A stretch of 64,000 nt of DNA, taken from the NCBI RefSeq assembly GCF_943734655.1, contig NC_071355.1, positions 97,223,449 through 97,287,448 of the forward strand, written 5' to 3'. The position numbers were made by a program, and so were the translations under genes. The notes under the pieces were generated by a model. That model saw only the letters and a list, made by a program, of their open reading frames with translations, ran no database searches and had not been told where the DNA came from. This DNA comes from Sabethes cyaneus. Taxonomy: Eukaryota > Arthropoda > Insecta > Diptera > Culicidae. Position 1 is the stretch's first letter. Every line of letters begins with the position of its first letter. Below are positions 35,000 to 48,284 of the stretch, in pieces.

Positions 35000-36525
35000 T
35001 AGAGAGGGAAAAAAGACGAAGCAAAATTTTCAATGAAAGTGCGCTTTTATTAGATGGTTTTGAATACTCAACTGTAGTGACATATGTTATCAGGTACGGG
35101 TTTTACACACAATGATGTATTCGAAAAACTATGTTGTAGCGTTATTTAAGAATTATTTAAGATTTTCAAAATGCTATCTTTCTCGATCGCACTAACGATG
35201 CTTGCGCTGCTTCGGCTATAAGTGTTTCTTAAATAATCGGCACTTTATTCTGTGGGTAAATTTTAAATTTGCAATAACTTGAGAACGGCTGGGCTTAAGA
35301 AAAAAGTTTATATGTGTAAATTTGTTCAAAATTATGCGTTGAATTTGATTTTGTTTAAGTGTTACAAAAAAAAAATAAAATCAGGATATTTTTGAAAAAT
35401 TTATCTGACTTCATAATTTTTGTTTAAAAAAATCCGAAAGAGTGCCCATCGATTGCTCTTCACCAGGTTGTTTGTTTGTTTGTTTAGATTATAGTCACTT
35501 TAACTAGTTTTGGGTCATTCATGACTTCTGCGGGGTTGGGATTTGTACCCGGGTCCTCGGCGTGGGAGGCGTGAATGCTAACCACTACACCGGGACTGAC
35601 CCCAGCATAATTTAAGCTATCTTTAAAAAAAAAGTTAGGCAAATCGGAGGATTTTGAAGGAAGATTTTGAGATAATTGAAATTTTATGATTTTTATCATG
35701 GTTTTTTCGTTTTAGATATTAACTTTGCATTAACTTGAGACCGGCTGGGCCTAAGAAAAAGTCCATTTGACATAATTTGTTCAAAATGATGCGTAGAAAT
35801 TGATTTTGTTTGAGTTTTACCAAAAACTGGAAAATTTGGATTTTTTTTAAAAAACTTCAAATTTCAAAAATTTAAAAAAAATCCGAAGTCGTGTCCATCG
35901 ATAGCTCTTCACCAGATTTTGGGACATAATTTAAGATATCTTGAAAATTATGCAAATCGGAGGGGATGGTTTTAAGATAATTGACATTTTATAAATTTTA
36001 TCATGATTTTGAAAAGTTTTTACTTTCAGTGTAATATTTTTCTAAAAATACACTTAATTTCCTACAACTTTTCCTTTGACGCCTTATTGATCAAATAATT
36101 AGCTTTCCAGATATGATGTTTTGAAAAAAGTAATCTTTTTTTTAAACACGTCCTTTTGAAAAGTTACTCTTGACCATGTTTAGTGGAAAATGAGTTCTTG
36201 CGTGGTATCCAACACGTTAGGAAATTTTCATTTCAATCAAAAATAGTCGAGTCAAATCGTTTTGCTAGCTGAGCTGGAATTGCTCACATGCGGATGCGAC
36301 ACGATTTTTTCGCGTAACCTGACTGAGTCGACCGCCAAAAAGTTAGTGACTCAACCATCAGCAAATGACGAGTGAGCTTATTTTATTTTGGTGGTTCCTT
36401 GAGCTGTTATGCTGCCCGTTCTCTTCGCATTCGACACTCCACAGTGATTGAGTCGAGTCGAGTTGTTCGACGTGACTTACAAAATAGGACCCTATACTTG
36501 CGTCCATGTGTCCGGTAGAGAAGCG
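35000..36525. other. T-rich repeat stretch around SINE copy 2
   Basis: Two related segments, 35262-35450 and 35715-35940, share 'taacttgagaacggctgggc' (with variants), aaaaaagtcca and atccgaa... cgatngctcttcacca. They look like a tandemly duplicated non-coding repeat separated by the SINE. No gene. Confidence 0.5.
35486..35605 (-). mobile_element. tRNA-derived SINE (Feilai-like), copy 2
   Basis: On the minus strand: GGTCAGTCCCGGTGTAGTGG then TTAGCATTCACGCC, with a B-box-like GGGTACAAATCCC. The plus-strand TTTG repeat at 35467-35485 is its AAAC tail. About 75-80% similar by eye to 10451-10559. Confidence 0.75.
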
Positions 36526-36526
36526 G

Positions 36527-36726
36527 GGGCCCTATTCTCACCGTCACCTCACCTAATTTTTTTAGCTGAGAGCACAATTTGCGATTCTGAGAGTCACCTA
36601 GGTGACTCCGCTCACCTGGGTGACCGTACATATCAAATGGGGGCTGTAAGGTGAGGTGAGGGTGACTGTCAGAATTGGGCGCGTGAGAGAATTGAGGTGA
36701 GTGAGGTGACTGTGAGAATAGGACCC
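36527..36726. mobile_element. 200-bp inverted-repeat element
   Basis: Ends gggccctattctcaccgtca and the complement of gggtcctattctcacagtca. The interior repeats GGTGA/TCACC motifs, giving further pairing. Target duplication not resolved. Confidence 0.7.
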
Positions 36727-36729
36727 ACG

Positions 36730-38820
36730 GTGAAGAGATAGCACAGCTCGCCAGGGACGTTAAATGTACTGGTTGGTGATAAAAATTTGAAGACTTTTAC
36801 CATTTTATCCTGCAACCAGTCTTGCGACATGTTACTAGTACACAAGCACCGAAAAGAAATGCAAAAATAACGAAAACATCTTTTGTTCTACATGTCAGAC
36901 ACTCTTCGATATGGGGGAAAAAGTGTCACCAGTCGTGATGAGCTTGGCAGGGAAATGGGGACTGGAGAAGTATGTTTACTCTACTATCTATAGGAGTAGA
37001 GTAAACGTAGATCAACGAATGCAAAAACTACATGACATCTCCACAACATCCTCGCTGGACTTAGCATAATTTTCGGGGTAATAGGTAAGATCTGTACCTC
37101 GGAACTAGATGTATCCAGATCTAGCACTTTGCTTTGGATTTTTTTATTGACGCCTGTGTTGAATGAGATGAAGTTCATGGCGTTCCAATCCGTCTGCTTT
37201 TTCAGCAGTGGAATGTCTTCTGGGATTTTCGCATTGCAAGTATCCATTAGCGATATCGATAACAGCTTTGTCTTACGAACGGCTAGCTTCTGGACATGTA
37301 AAGCCAAATGATTCATTCGACGAAACAGAAGAAATAGTTGCACCATCTTCAAACGTGGATGGCTTTGGGCCACGAAGTAGAAGTAACGATTTATTGACCT
37401 TGCATAACCCATCACAATGACGATTTTTTTTAAATTACCGATTAGCGATTTATTACGGTTTCAACTTAGCGAAAGGTAATAAAAACGCTCACACATTTTA
37501 AAATTAGCAAAGGCACTAATCGCTAACCAAAGCGGAATTATGCCCATATTTGTATTCAGGGCATGTTATATTCTATGTGTGTTCAAGCTCCTACATGTGA
37601 TGTCAAATAACGATGAAATCGGAAAACAAACAGGTGCTGTTGTAAATATGCAAAATCCTTCATCAAGACATGCAAATCCACTGTATTAAAAATATTATAC
37701 TTTTGCTTTCCCCATACTTTTTTGTCAACCCGACGAGTATTTACAAAATATGTATGCGAGCATTGAACATCGTGATTGGAATTTGCAATGAAATAAAATC
37801 ATGCGAAATAATCATCTCTGCTTTCATGATTGGCAGTAATAAGCTACTTCTTGTTATCATCTATATTTGTAAAACTTAGTCTAATTTGTGATATTTTACA
37901 AATTTTTTTTTAGTAAAAAAACAGTACTTACCTAATGTTATAGTTTCTTTCTGTTAATAAAATGACAAATTGTTAAAGTATTCCGTGTATTTGACGAGTT
38001 TGATTGTTTTACTCTATTTTGATTTTGTTTATTTTTTAGACTAAACTAATTATGTGTATATTACATTCGCTTTCTTGTCAAAGTAACATTATAATTGTAC
38101 ATGCATTTGGCGATAACAATTTATGCTTTCAATAAAATAGTTATCTGTCATTTTTCACCTGCAATCTGCTTTTTCACTTCTTGATCCAGACGATTTAAAA
38201 TATGTCTTAATTCTTTAACATTAGATTTTATACATTTGGCAAAAACGATTCAACATAAAACAGATTTTGTTTAATATTTGTATATATAATAGTCTTTTTG
38301 ATGACAGCTTGGAAGTACATGTGTGTTTGATTTTACACCCCTAGTGTTTATTTGACGAGGGAGACTACTTGTTGAATCATGGAGATTTAATTAGATATAT
38401 TAAAAACGCTGTAGAATTCTCTAGGTTGTAAAATTAAGTAAAAAAAATCAAAGTACTTAACAAATCTTGCGAGCCCGCTTGAAAAACAGGGCAAGCGAAA
38501 GGATTTGATTGCTTTCATGTATCTTTCTTACGCAACTGGAGAAGTAAATTTACATTTTATTCTTCGTGTTTTTGGTTCGCTTTATGACACATGGATTTCG
38601 TTAATCTAAAAGGAAATTATCAGTAGAGTTTTCACTCGTGCCTTTCAAAATACTTTGTACAAGTTAAAATACAAGAACGAACGACATGGATATAATTTAA
38701 GTAATTCGAGTATTTTATTGAATAAATTTTTACTTTCGTACGTTCTACACTAATGACTTGGTTTTGCTTAATCGTCAAATTTCCGCTCTATCTAATGTTT
38801 TTGGTTGAAACATTTTCCGC
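36730..38820. other. No recognisable gene
   Basis: Both strands of 36984-37420 carry open frames (70 codons plus, 143 codons minus) with some coding-like composition, but no motif I can assign. It may be a decayed element. 37430-38820 is AT-rich, with no feature seen. Confidence 0.4.
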
Positions 38821-38824
38821 TTAC

Positions 38825-40210
38825 CTGAGGAACGGTTGCTGGCGACGCCAGAATTTTCCCGTTGCATTCCCAAGTTGTCGGTGGTTAATTCATCAGTGTC
38901 ATTATCAGAGCCAGGACCTTTCGGCGTTCGTCTGTAAAGGTGTCTAGCAGCTGTCGTCACCAATGCTCCTCCTCGCTGCTTGTAACCAGTGGAGGAGGAA
39001 TTTGCCATTCCTCCCTTCGTTAGTCCGGTTACGTTGGCGTTTTGTAGATCGTACGAAGAAGACTTTCTCCGCATGTTCTTCACGTTCTTGATGAATGATT
39101 GACTGACAGTGGTACCGCGAAGGAATTTGTCATTGCTGGTGTTATTATCGGCACCGTAGTTGTCGTCGGTTCCGTCACGATTACCACCTAGGCCAGCATT
39201 AGTGGTGGTACGAAGAGTGCTGCTATTATTATTATTGTTGTTGTTATCGTGGTTGTAATAGCGCATCGTTGAAGTTGGCGCTTGTGGCGACGTCGTTGTC
39301 ACTTTCCCCATCCCACCGGTACTGGGCGTCGCCAACGACGGTGTATCCTTTTCCGGTATCTGCATCGATGATAACAACGGCAGCGGTGGTGGCGATTGTG
39401 GTGGTACTGGCGTCGTGGTAAAAAATACATTCGGATTGTTTCTACTGTGGCTGCCTCCAGCTGCTACCACTTGGGGGGAACTGTGGAAGTTAGTAGTGCT
39501 GCTGTTGGTCATACTAGTAGCGGTTGCATCATTTAAATGTTGATTACGACTGAACGTTCCAAGCGAAGCTGTGGTTGGTTGGAGTTTTGATTGTTTGCCA
39601 AAAGAGCTTTTACGGTAATCATCGTCCAGATTCAACGAATCGAAATTACTTGATTCATTATCGTTAGCCAGATTATAATGGATTCCAGGGCCAGCGTTCG
39701 ACTGGAAAGTCGTTTTCGGTATCGTCTGCTTATGATTATTATGGTTATTTGTATGAAGAAAATACTGTTCTAAATTATTGTTATTGGTATGCAGATTACG
39801 ACTACTGCTTCCATTATTCTGTTTGTTACTACTGCTGCCGTCGCTGTGGATAATGTTACTGAAGGAGTTTGATCTGGGATAGGGCTGCTGTACAATGTTG
39901 GAGGAATCATTTAAGGAAGGGGATATCTTGGGAGTGGGCAATATGATTCTATGCCGATTATCATTGACCCTTTTTATATTAGCTCGATGGGATCGATACC
40001 GCGGACCCATCGAGCTGTCGTATGGCTTTTCGCCGCCATTTCTTTCAAGTGTTTGTCTTTCCCGGGCCATCGATTCGAATGCATGTATTACACTGCCCAC
40101 ACGTGTTGTGACATCAGGTATTCCCAGAGAACCACTAAACAAGTCACGCTGATGCCTCAGTGCACCCAGCACCAGATCTGCATTACTGCCAGTGCAATTC
40201 GTGTGTTCAC
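38825..40210 (-). CDS. Large exon of an unrecognised low-complexity protein
   Basis: Acceptor actgtatttag at 40211 and donor TCAG|GTAAGCG at 38824 bound a 1386-nt exon, open throughout, phase 1 at both ends. It begins EHTNCTGSNADLVLGALRHQ, continues GIPDVTTRVGSVIHAFESMA (the most conserved-looking, probably helical part), then becomes Asn/Ser/Thr-rich with a run of eight Asn, a Pro block (PPQSPPPLPLL) and basic, phosphorylatable segments (NMRRKSSSYDLQ, RRTPKGPGSDNDTDEL). The length and clean splice signals in such composition argue for a real host exon, probably of a signalling or cytoskeletal scaffold, but I cannot name it. The exon at 62412-63033 is a likely upstream exon; the downstream exon is not found here. 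Confidence 0.75.
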
Positions 40211-41377
40211 CTAAATACAGTTGATTGTTTTGTGTGTTGAAAGTGTTGGCCGCTGCTGTTGACTGCACGTTATTTACATATTTGAGTCGAAATGTACAAG
40301 AACGGAAACGAAAAAAAAGTTTGAACAGAAATAAAGAGAATATATGAATATACAAAAGAAACGTATAATACAGATAACTAATATATTGTACATTTAATAC
40401 TGGTGCAACTTAAAATTAAAAACAAATCATCCAAGTCTAAATGAATATCACACACACACACTTGGTAAAATCGAAACTATCGATTCACAACTGACGTAAA
40501 CATATTTATCTTCGACCTTATGCTTGGAAATGGAAAGAGAAAATATGTTGATTACATTTACATGAAGAGTTTATAAAAAAACTGTACAAAACGATTGTTG
40601 TGACAGATCATCGCGAATGGTAAAATGGCCAAAAAAGTTATATCTTTATTTTTAAAACGCAATTGGCTCTAAATGGATGAAATATGAATCAAGCCTTAGA
40701 TTATTAAAGAAATTTAATATACCAGTCTTCGGTTTCCTTATATATGAGCAAAAAGCATGTCGTCAGCTCTATCTACTGGCAAGTGGGTTTACTAGACTAT
40801 CACAGCCACACATTGTAAATGTTGGTAACAGATGCTAGAGATAAACGCATGTTTTACTGGAACGGTTTACGAAGACTGTGGTAGGTTAGTAGACACACTC
40901 GCCGTCAGGTGTCACTTTATTGACGATTGAATCTGCGTAGAGTGACGTTGTTCTTTAAGAATCTATATTCAGACTTTCTCTAACTGATGGGAGCCTTTCA
41001 GCGAGAAGCAAGATACTTAGATATTAGTACTCTGATTATTGAATATATCCAGTTAAAATACAAAAAATACGTTCAAAATTGGCTTAACTCAAAAATATTT
41101 GCACTTGATAATAGACTTCGATTTTGCGTTTTTGATTATTGCACTTCAGCCAAGTAGAATTTAAAAAAGTGGGGAATTTGTAGAATTAGTTATTACTATG
41201 TAATCTAATGATTTTGCCAAAATCAATCCTGTAAATCAATTACTCTTAATATTACGCAACGCTACAGATCTGATGGAAGACTATCATAGATAGTTTTTTA
41301 ACTTCACTTGCTGAGTAAACATGCTAAAAATAGCTTTTGCGGTTCAAAAATATAAAAGGTCCCAAACAGCTAAAATA
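40211..41377. other. Intronic sequence, nothing recognisable
   Basis: AT-rich. A short CACA run at 40452. No gene or clear element seen. Confidence 0.5.
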
Positions 41378-42256
41378 CCGTCATCCGGGGATACTTGCAA
41401 CACTTTTGAAATCTGACTTGGTATAACTTTCGAAGTGTACAGTTTAGGTCCAAGCGTAAGTAGCCAAAACTTTTATAGTGGTCAGTACTTTTGATTTATG
41501 ATTATGAGAAAAATTATCAACTAAATGGACCTGTAGAATGAACCGAAAACAGGGGTGTTGCAAGTTACCCAGTAAACGGGGGTACTGCAACACTTTACTG
41601 ATTTTGCGTTTCTTATGATTTCAAACTGCGAATAAGTATTTTTAGGTATTTTGAGTATATTTCTAGTAAAACAAAAGATACTAAAGGCATGTTTTGTTTC
41701 CCAATTTTGTCTATCGCTTTTTTAAAGATATTCGGTGAAAATGTAGCATGTCGGCGAACTTCAAATTGCTGTTTCAAGGCACGTGGAATTTTTCACAATT
41801 TTAATTTTTCTGGAGATGCCAGTAAACAAAATAATATCGTACAGATGCAAACTTACTTTATAAATACTATCTACTACGATAATTATCTATTTTACAAGTG
41901 CTGCAAGTCGTGCCATATTGGAAGTAACAACACGAATTCATCGTTACTTCTCTAAGTTAAAAAATTGTGTACAGGAACCAAACGATAAAAAATAATTTCA
42001 TGTCAATGAACTGACGCAACTTTGCGAAATCCATTTTTCCTACACTGAAAGTGAAATTGCTTTCCAATCGTATAAAACAAGCAAATCCATGATATAATGA
42101 ATTAAACTTAACTAAACAATAGGTAAACGTCCCTTCTTTAAAACGCCATTGGCTACAAATGGTTATATTAACAAACAAATGCGTTAGGGTTGTCAAAAGT
42201 GCGATGCGCAGAAGTGTTGCTAGTAAACCGGGGTTGCAAGTATCCCCGGATGACGG
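41378..42256. mobile_element. 879-bp TA-flanked inverted-repeat element
   Basis: Ends ccgtcatccggggatacttg on the left and its complement on the right, matching for about 26 bp, with TA at 41376-41377 and 42257-42258. A variant of the terminal motif (aaacgggggtactgcaacac) recurs at 41573, so ends are partly duplicated. No transposase. Tc1/mariner-type by target site. Confidence 0.85.
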
Positions 42257-42329
42257 TACTTCGAAAATGAAGAATTAGTGACATTGTCCGATGAAGACTC
42301 ATGTCAAACACTTCTGAATTGATGGTTGG

Positions 42330-45300
42330 CCATCGGAAAGGACACAAAGAGCACCATACAACAGATCTTGTACAAGAAACTAGAATATAAAGTATCTGGG
42401 CATCATAAATACAGTCGATCTAGACCTGCTATGGCAACGGTCGTCGTTTGGTATACTGATGGAACGAGACCATCGGTCTCCTTCGTTACAGATGACATAG
42501 AGCAAGAAGGCTATTGCAGAGGGGCCGAACCAAGGCGACCAGGTTGGCGCTCAACAAAGATGCATAGCAAAAAATCCTGTTTTCAGGAGCTTTGTCGTGA
42601 TGTGGATTCAAACCCCTAGGGTGATGCTTACCAGGTGGCGATGAAAAAGATGACGGGTGTATCTAGTCCACCAGAAACCTGCCAACATATGCTGAAGGTC
42701 ATCGTGGTTTTTCCCACAACACGATCCAGTGAGTTGGCCTTCGACCACGTACGGTCAATCGAATGACATCCTCGTTCCGGTCACGAACGAGGAGCTCATT
42801 GCGATTACCAGAGGTCTAAAAACGAAGAAAGCATCTGGTCCTGATGGGATTCCGAATGAGGCACTAAAAGCGGCGATACAAGGATTCCCTGATATGTTTG
42901 GAGAGACGCTTCAGAATTGCCTATATGTATGCGAATTTCTAGACAAATGAAAATTTCAGAGATTAGTACTGCTACCGAAGGCGGGAAAACTACCAGGGGA
43001 TCCCTCATCGTATAGGCCGATTTGCCTACTTGACACGTTAGGCAAGTTAGTAGAGCGAGTAATCCTAAACAGGCTAACGCCCGATGTGGAAAGTGATTCC
43101 GGGCTGGTGGGGACACAGTTTGAATTTCGTAAAGGGGCATCCATAAAGTACGTCACGCTTATAGGGGGGACGGGGGGTTGACCTAATCGTGATGATTTGT
43201 GACGAAGGGGGGAGGGGGGGGTATGAAAATCAAATAGAAAATTTATTCGGGAAATTATATTTAGCCTTCATTTCAAGATACAACTATTGAAGGCTTCTAT
43301 AAAATCAACGTACTGATGGATTTTAAAACAAATAGTTAAATTTTTTGAATGAAAACTTTTTTTTAAAATATATGTGTGAACAGGACTCATTTATTCTATG
43401 TAGTATGAACTCTCCATTAAGGCTTTACAGAATGTGCAGTACACCGTTGAAGAGCTGCTTAAGTACCGTCCTGCCTAAAAGATTTTTGCAACCGCAAATA
43501 GCAGTCACACAAACTCTTGAAGTGTTACGGGATGCTACCAGAGACCCATGGCAATGTTTTCCCTTGATATTCGTGCTGAACTCAGTCGATGAACAAAAAC
43601 TCATACCGAAGTTCCACGGCTGCTTTTTAGGTTTTTCGGTATAATTTATACTGCCTCTCACTCAAAAGCTCTCTGAGGGATAGAGTTTATGCCACTTGCG
43701 GATTAAATTTCGCATCTAAGGTAGTGTTGAATGATTGCACGATTGAATGAATACACAAAGTGACAAAATCCGTCAGAAAAGTTCTTCCAAGGCGTGTTGC
43801 TGCAAGACGTCAGCAGGAAGTCCTGATTCTTTCAACTAGGTCAGACGAATTAGAGTGGATGGATGTAAAGGGCGTGGATGTGCGCGAAACATTAATCGAC
43901 GACACATCAGCGATCAAAATCCGACTTATAAGCTCGAAAATTTTTCTTTTTCTATTTGCTGAAATTCATTTGATACTTTCACTTTCGTATCTTCGTGCAA
44001 CGTAAGAACTATTGAACTAATAATGTGATGTATATACTGGACACTATCACTTGTTGTTCTTACAACAACTTTAAATAAAAAGGTTGGAACGATTATTTAA
44101 TTTTGTTGTTGTGAATGGGGATGGGGGGGGGGGTAGCCGTGACGTGACGTACTTTCTCAGGGGGGGGGGGGGGGTCACGAATGTGTGACGAAATGTGACA
44201 AGGGTGGGAGGGGGTTGGATTTTGGTCAAAATTTGCGTGACGTACTAAATGGATGTCGCCTAAAGGGATGTCAACTGTCGATGCCATCAAGTTCGTTATA
44301 GAGAGGGCCGAGAAGCCTATGATACCGATGTGGCGGGGTGACAAGTATTGTACTATAGTCACGATCGATGTCAAAAACGCCTTAACCAGCGCAAGTTGGA
44401 ATGCAATCGCGCTAGCGCTGCATAGGATAGTTTTAGAAGTGTCTACAAGAGGTGGAAATGCTGGCATCGGACACCATAAGCATAATAGAGGGATGGATAG
44501 CTAGCGTCAATCTACGATTGGTACACCATAAGACGGAAGCGAAAGGCGGCCCTAGATGCCAAAATAATCGTTGGGGGGGAAGTTATTGTCTTCAAGCGTA
44601 GCGTGAAGTATCTGGTTGTAATGGCAGATAATAGGCTGAACTTCACCAGCCATGTGGATTATGATTGTGATAAAGTGGCAACAGCGGTTACTGCGCTGTA
44701 CTGCAAAATTATGCCGAACAGTTATGGACATATCAGTAGTAAGAGACGCTTGATGGCCAGCGTAGCAATGTCGGTGCTGAGGTATGGCGTACCGGCATGG
44801 GCCCGGGCTTTGGGTAGTAAGCGTGATGATACCGTACCATATTGCTGGATGTGAACGGGGTCATTACAGCCATGATTCCCATATGCATACTTCTCGGTGA
44901 GGATATCGAGTATCACAGGCAGAGGAACGTCAGAGCCGCTCGGGACAGAGTTAAGCTGGACTTAATTACGCAGTGGAAGACGGCCATGCTGAACACGGCA
45001 GGTGAACCCATAGGCTGATCTCGGACGAATCTCGTGCTGGATTGGTAGAAGACACGATGAGGTAAACTTTTATCTCACTCTATTTTTATCAGGTCGTGGA
45101 TGCTTTAAAAAGTAACTACATGTGCGTGGGCGGGTAGTGTCGCCCTATTGCCCCGTTTGTACGGTAGCCGGTTTCACTTTCCGCGCTTCGAGACCACTCG
45201 GCGTAACATGCTTGCGGTTGTTGGAGTAGACACCAACGCCGACAACATCGTGAAGGGATGCGCGCACGTGTTGCGCCGTTGATAGTGCGGTGACGGACAT

Positions 45301-45590
45301 GATGACGAAGTTGCAACGGCTAAAACGTTTGCAACGACAGGGCCTGACATAGTTAAAGGGTCGTCAGATAAGGTGAGGGGTGCGGCGGTATGACGTGACA
45401 AATGGTGTGGTTTGAACCTACACCAACAGCGGGTACGATGGAGTGCTTATGTACGTCCTCCCTCCTGAAGTAAAACCTAACGGTAGTTCCGGGTAGGGTT
45501 CAAGAATCGGGGAGCAGGAGAGTTTTTAGTAGGTAGGCACAAGTTTGCACCTTGCAAATCCTACACGACATCGTGGAGGTGTTGTCTTTG
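42330..45590 (+). pseudogene. R1-like non-LTR retrotransposon (copy 2), interrupted
   Basis: In order: KKSCFQELCRDVDSNP then TAG in place of Trp (42560-42620), KASGPDGIPNEALKAA (42830), RLVLLPKAGKLPGDPSSYRP (42960-43020, after a TGA), ICLLDTLGKLVERVILNRL, and FEFRKG. An 1124-bp element interrupts here. Then come MSTVDAIKFVIERAEKP and TIVTIDVKNALTSASWNA (first palm Asp, 44340-44400), a deletion, YLVVMADNRLNFTSHV (44610) and the C-terminal region to about 45590. Clade from motif order; several stops and deletions make it inactive. Confidence 0.85.
43137..44260. mobile_element. 1124-bp element with CATCCATAAAGTACGTCACGC ends, nested in R1-like copy 2
   Basis: Left end gcatccataaagtacgtcac, right end complement of cgacatccatttagtacgtc, with 7-bp duplications TAAAGGG at 43130-43136 and 44261-44267. 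Removing element and one duplicate restores the reverse transcriptase frame (FRKG then MSTVD). G-runs flank both ends inside. No transposase recognised. This terminal sequence is common in insect genomes. Confidence 0.88.
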
Positions 45591-45639
45591 GAAGGTTTTC
45601 TCAAACCTGCATAAAAATGTAAAAAAAAGAGCTGGTATA

Positions 45640-45850
45640 GCAGATCATGTACGAATACGGATTTCCGGATAAACTGGCACGATTGACTAAACTATATTGG
45701 AATATCTGGAGCGTCTTAGTAGAATACGAAACCTAAAATTAAATAAAAAGAAAACTGTTCCAATTAAGATCTTTCCAATGTAAATTTATTTAGACAAGTG
45801 TTGTCCACAGATTCATCACAGTGCCGAACGGCTTTGTGAACCACTTCCTG
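45640..45850 (+). repeat. RTE scrap followed by hammerhead-like repeat, copy 4 (truncated)
   Basis: 45640-45700 translates to YEYGFPDKLARLTKL, an RTE-like palm fragment. From 45712 cttagtagaatacgaaacc and 'aaaattaaataaaaagaaaa' match the 5' part of the family at 9950-10095, but the CTGATGA core is not preserved. Confidence 0.6.
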
Positions 45851-45859
45851 TACAACTTT

Positions 45860-47500
45860 ATTGCGCGTGCGTTAGCAACCGTATTCTGTTTGTCATTCCG
45901 TTTTGGTGCCTTTCACAATTTTGAACCCGGGTAGTCCCGAACACGTCATTGTTTTTGCGTATTGTCTTTTTACCCATTTAATGAATTGAAATGTTCGATT
46001 GCGCTTAAATTGGTTAACTATCATCCTGGTGCTACGCGGGTCTACGGAACGAGTTTCCTACCGCTACTATCCTTTCGCTTAATAACCTTTTTTTCATAAC
46101 GCAAGTGTGAGAAAATCTTCCTGAGTTATCGGTTCTTACGTTGACATGAAAAAAGTTTTTGTTGAGAAAATCTTCTAAACACAAAAAAATAATACAAGCT
46201 TTTCTCAGTAAGTTTCTGAAACGTAATGCAAATGTCGCCATGGTCGTTTCTTTTGTAAATGTTACTGAAGTTCACTTACTTTCTTAAATATTTTCACCTT
46301 GCAATTATTGAAATCGGATTTACTTAAGTGAAATTACCAAGAATTTTCTTGGAGTATGCAAACTCTTATCGGGGGCTGCCACAAAAGACGATCATTAAGA
46401 CTGTCGCAGTGGTCTTTTAATCCAATGCCCTTCTGGCATACAAATAAATGCAAATAGTAAATTATCAAGCATAAAATCGTTAGAAGCATGTCAAAAGCGA
46501 GTGGTTTGAAAGTACAAATTGTTAGAGAATATCCATGCGTCTGTTTTCACTCAAAATCCGAGTGTGTACGCTCTAGGGGATTCTGGCTAATATTAACCTA
46601 TAAATAATCCCACCAATTCTTGGATAATGATTTCTGAAGTGTGACCTGCCTGCCACGTGCCGTATATCTATAGATTGTGAATCTGCGTAGCAATAGCAAT
46701 TCTGTAAAATTGAGCAGCGTAATAATCAAACGGTGGCACTAGAATTTCAATCGTGCAAGCATAACATAAATTCACTGGCACTATTTCAAACGGACGATGA
46801 GTCACAAATAATGCGTTTATTGGCAGTTTGTTACAATGTAACATCTGTTTGTCTGTGCGCACCCGGTACGTGTCCCCGTAGACTTATTTACTTCACGTAC
46901 ACTGCACCGGAGCTGCAGCTGCAGTTGCAGATGACCAGGTCGAAAATAAATTTTGCCAGAGGTAAAGTTTCCTGACAGCTGCAACTATTTACTCTATCTG
47001 AATTTAAATTGCGGGAAATTTCGTTCAACTGTGATAATATGAAAATATTCCGGAATGTAAAATTAACTGAATAACTATCCAAAGGACATTGTATTGATGG
47101 TTGCTCTATTTGTTTGTTAGCAAATAAAAGTGACGCTCAGTGCTCAGGTTTGATTTTCAGATTACATTGGTTCGCTATAATTGTCGTACATACTTTATTG
47201 GTCCGTCCGGTACTCAGATATAAATAGATTAAAATCTATTCATCACGTCTAAAATCTACTAAACTCTCAACACGAAAAAGTTATCTAATTAAAATTTGGT
47301 AATCCAAGTTGGATATATTAAGCAGAAACCTACATATATTTGAAACTTCATAGGTACTAAAATTTTGTTCAAATTGGAATTCGGAATTATTTGGAAATAT
47401 AACTCGCAAGTTTTTGCTGATATATAGGTACCTAAAATTTTAAAGTGCAGATTGCTCATACCCATAAATTAAACAACAATCTTAAATAACACCTTTAAAA
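45860..47500. other. No recognisable gene
   Basis: Unique-looking AT-rich intronic sequence. Short open frames without motifs. Nothing supported. Confidence 0.5.
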
Positions 47501-47503
47501 AGA

Positions 47504-48010
47504 TCATGAATTGGCAGAGATTCCAAACCCATTCTGTAACCCATTCTTCGTAATCTCCGTTTTTAGTCCGCCATAGGTTGCCTCCGCTGTCCCAAGGTTT
47601 CTAATAATGATGTAAAGGTCATCTGCGAAGGCAACGAGTTGGCTACTTTTGCCGATGATCGTTCCTCTCGTTACGATGCCCGCTCGTCGGATCACACCTT
47701 CAATGGCGATGTTAAATAATATACAGCACAGTGCATCTCTTTGCCGCGACACTCTGTGCGATTCGGAAGGCTCGAGAGTGCCCCCAAAACACGCACGTAG
47801 CCTATCACTCGCCCCAGGAAAGGGTTGATCAGCCGTGTTAGTTTGTCAGGAAACCACGTTGTAATACCAACACGGGCACGGGTCCCCATAAAGCCCGTCT
47901 GACACTGCCTGATACTCGTTTGTGTTCAGGTATCCCTCCTTGTCCCTACACATATTTGGCTTCGGTGTGTATCCCTTACGAGACTGGTTCACCTTCTCAT
48001 AGAACTTGTA
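47504..48010 (-). pseudogene. RTE-like reverse transcriptase fragment
   Basis: PDKLTRLINPFLGRVIGYVR (47860-47800), then CILFNIAIEGVIRRAG and LVAFADDLYIIIRNL (FADD palm motif, near 47615), in two frames. Truncated on both sides. Confidence 0.85.
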
Positions 48011-48284
48011 CGTGTCATTAGCCCGGAATACTTGTTTTTATTCAATTCAATTTTATTCAAAGATTTTTATTCAATTTATAATGTGTGCAATCTGCTTCTA
48101 ACAGCTGGTTGCGAAGTCTGTCGTATAAAAACAGAAGGTCAAATTTCGATAACGGAATTAGCACCCAGACTTTGCTTTTTTCAGCAATCTGCTTTTTAAA
48201 ATATCGAAAGGGCGTAGAGCAAACATTTATCCAACGATTTTCTTAAAATTTAGCTCAGTGGGTTAAGATGCCAATACAAACCCA

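Noticed and set aside
36984..37420. Overlapping 143-codon minus and 70-codon plus frames
   Set aside because: Coding-like composition on both strands, but no family motif and no splice signals that extend either; possibly a decayed element.
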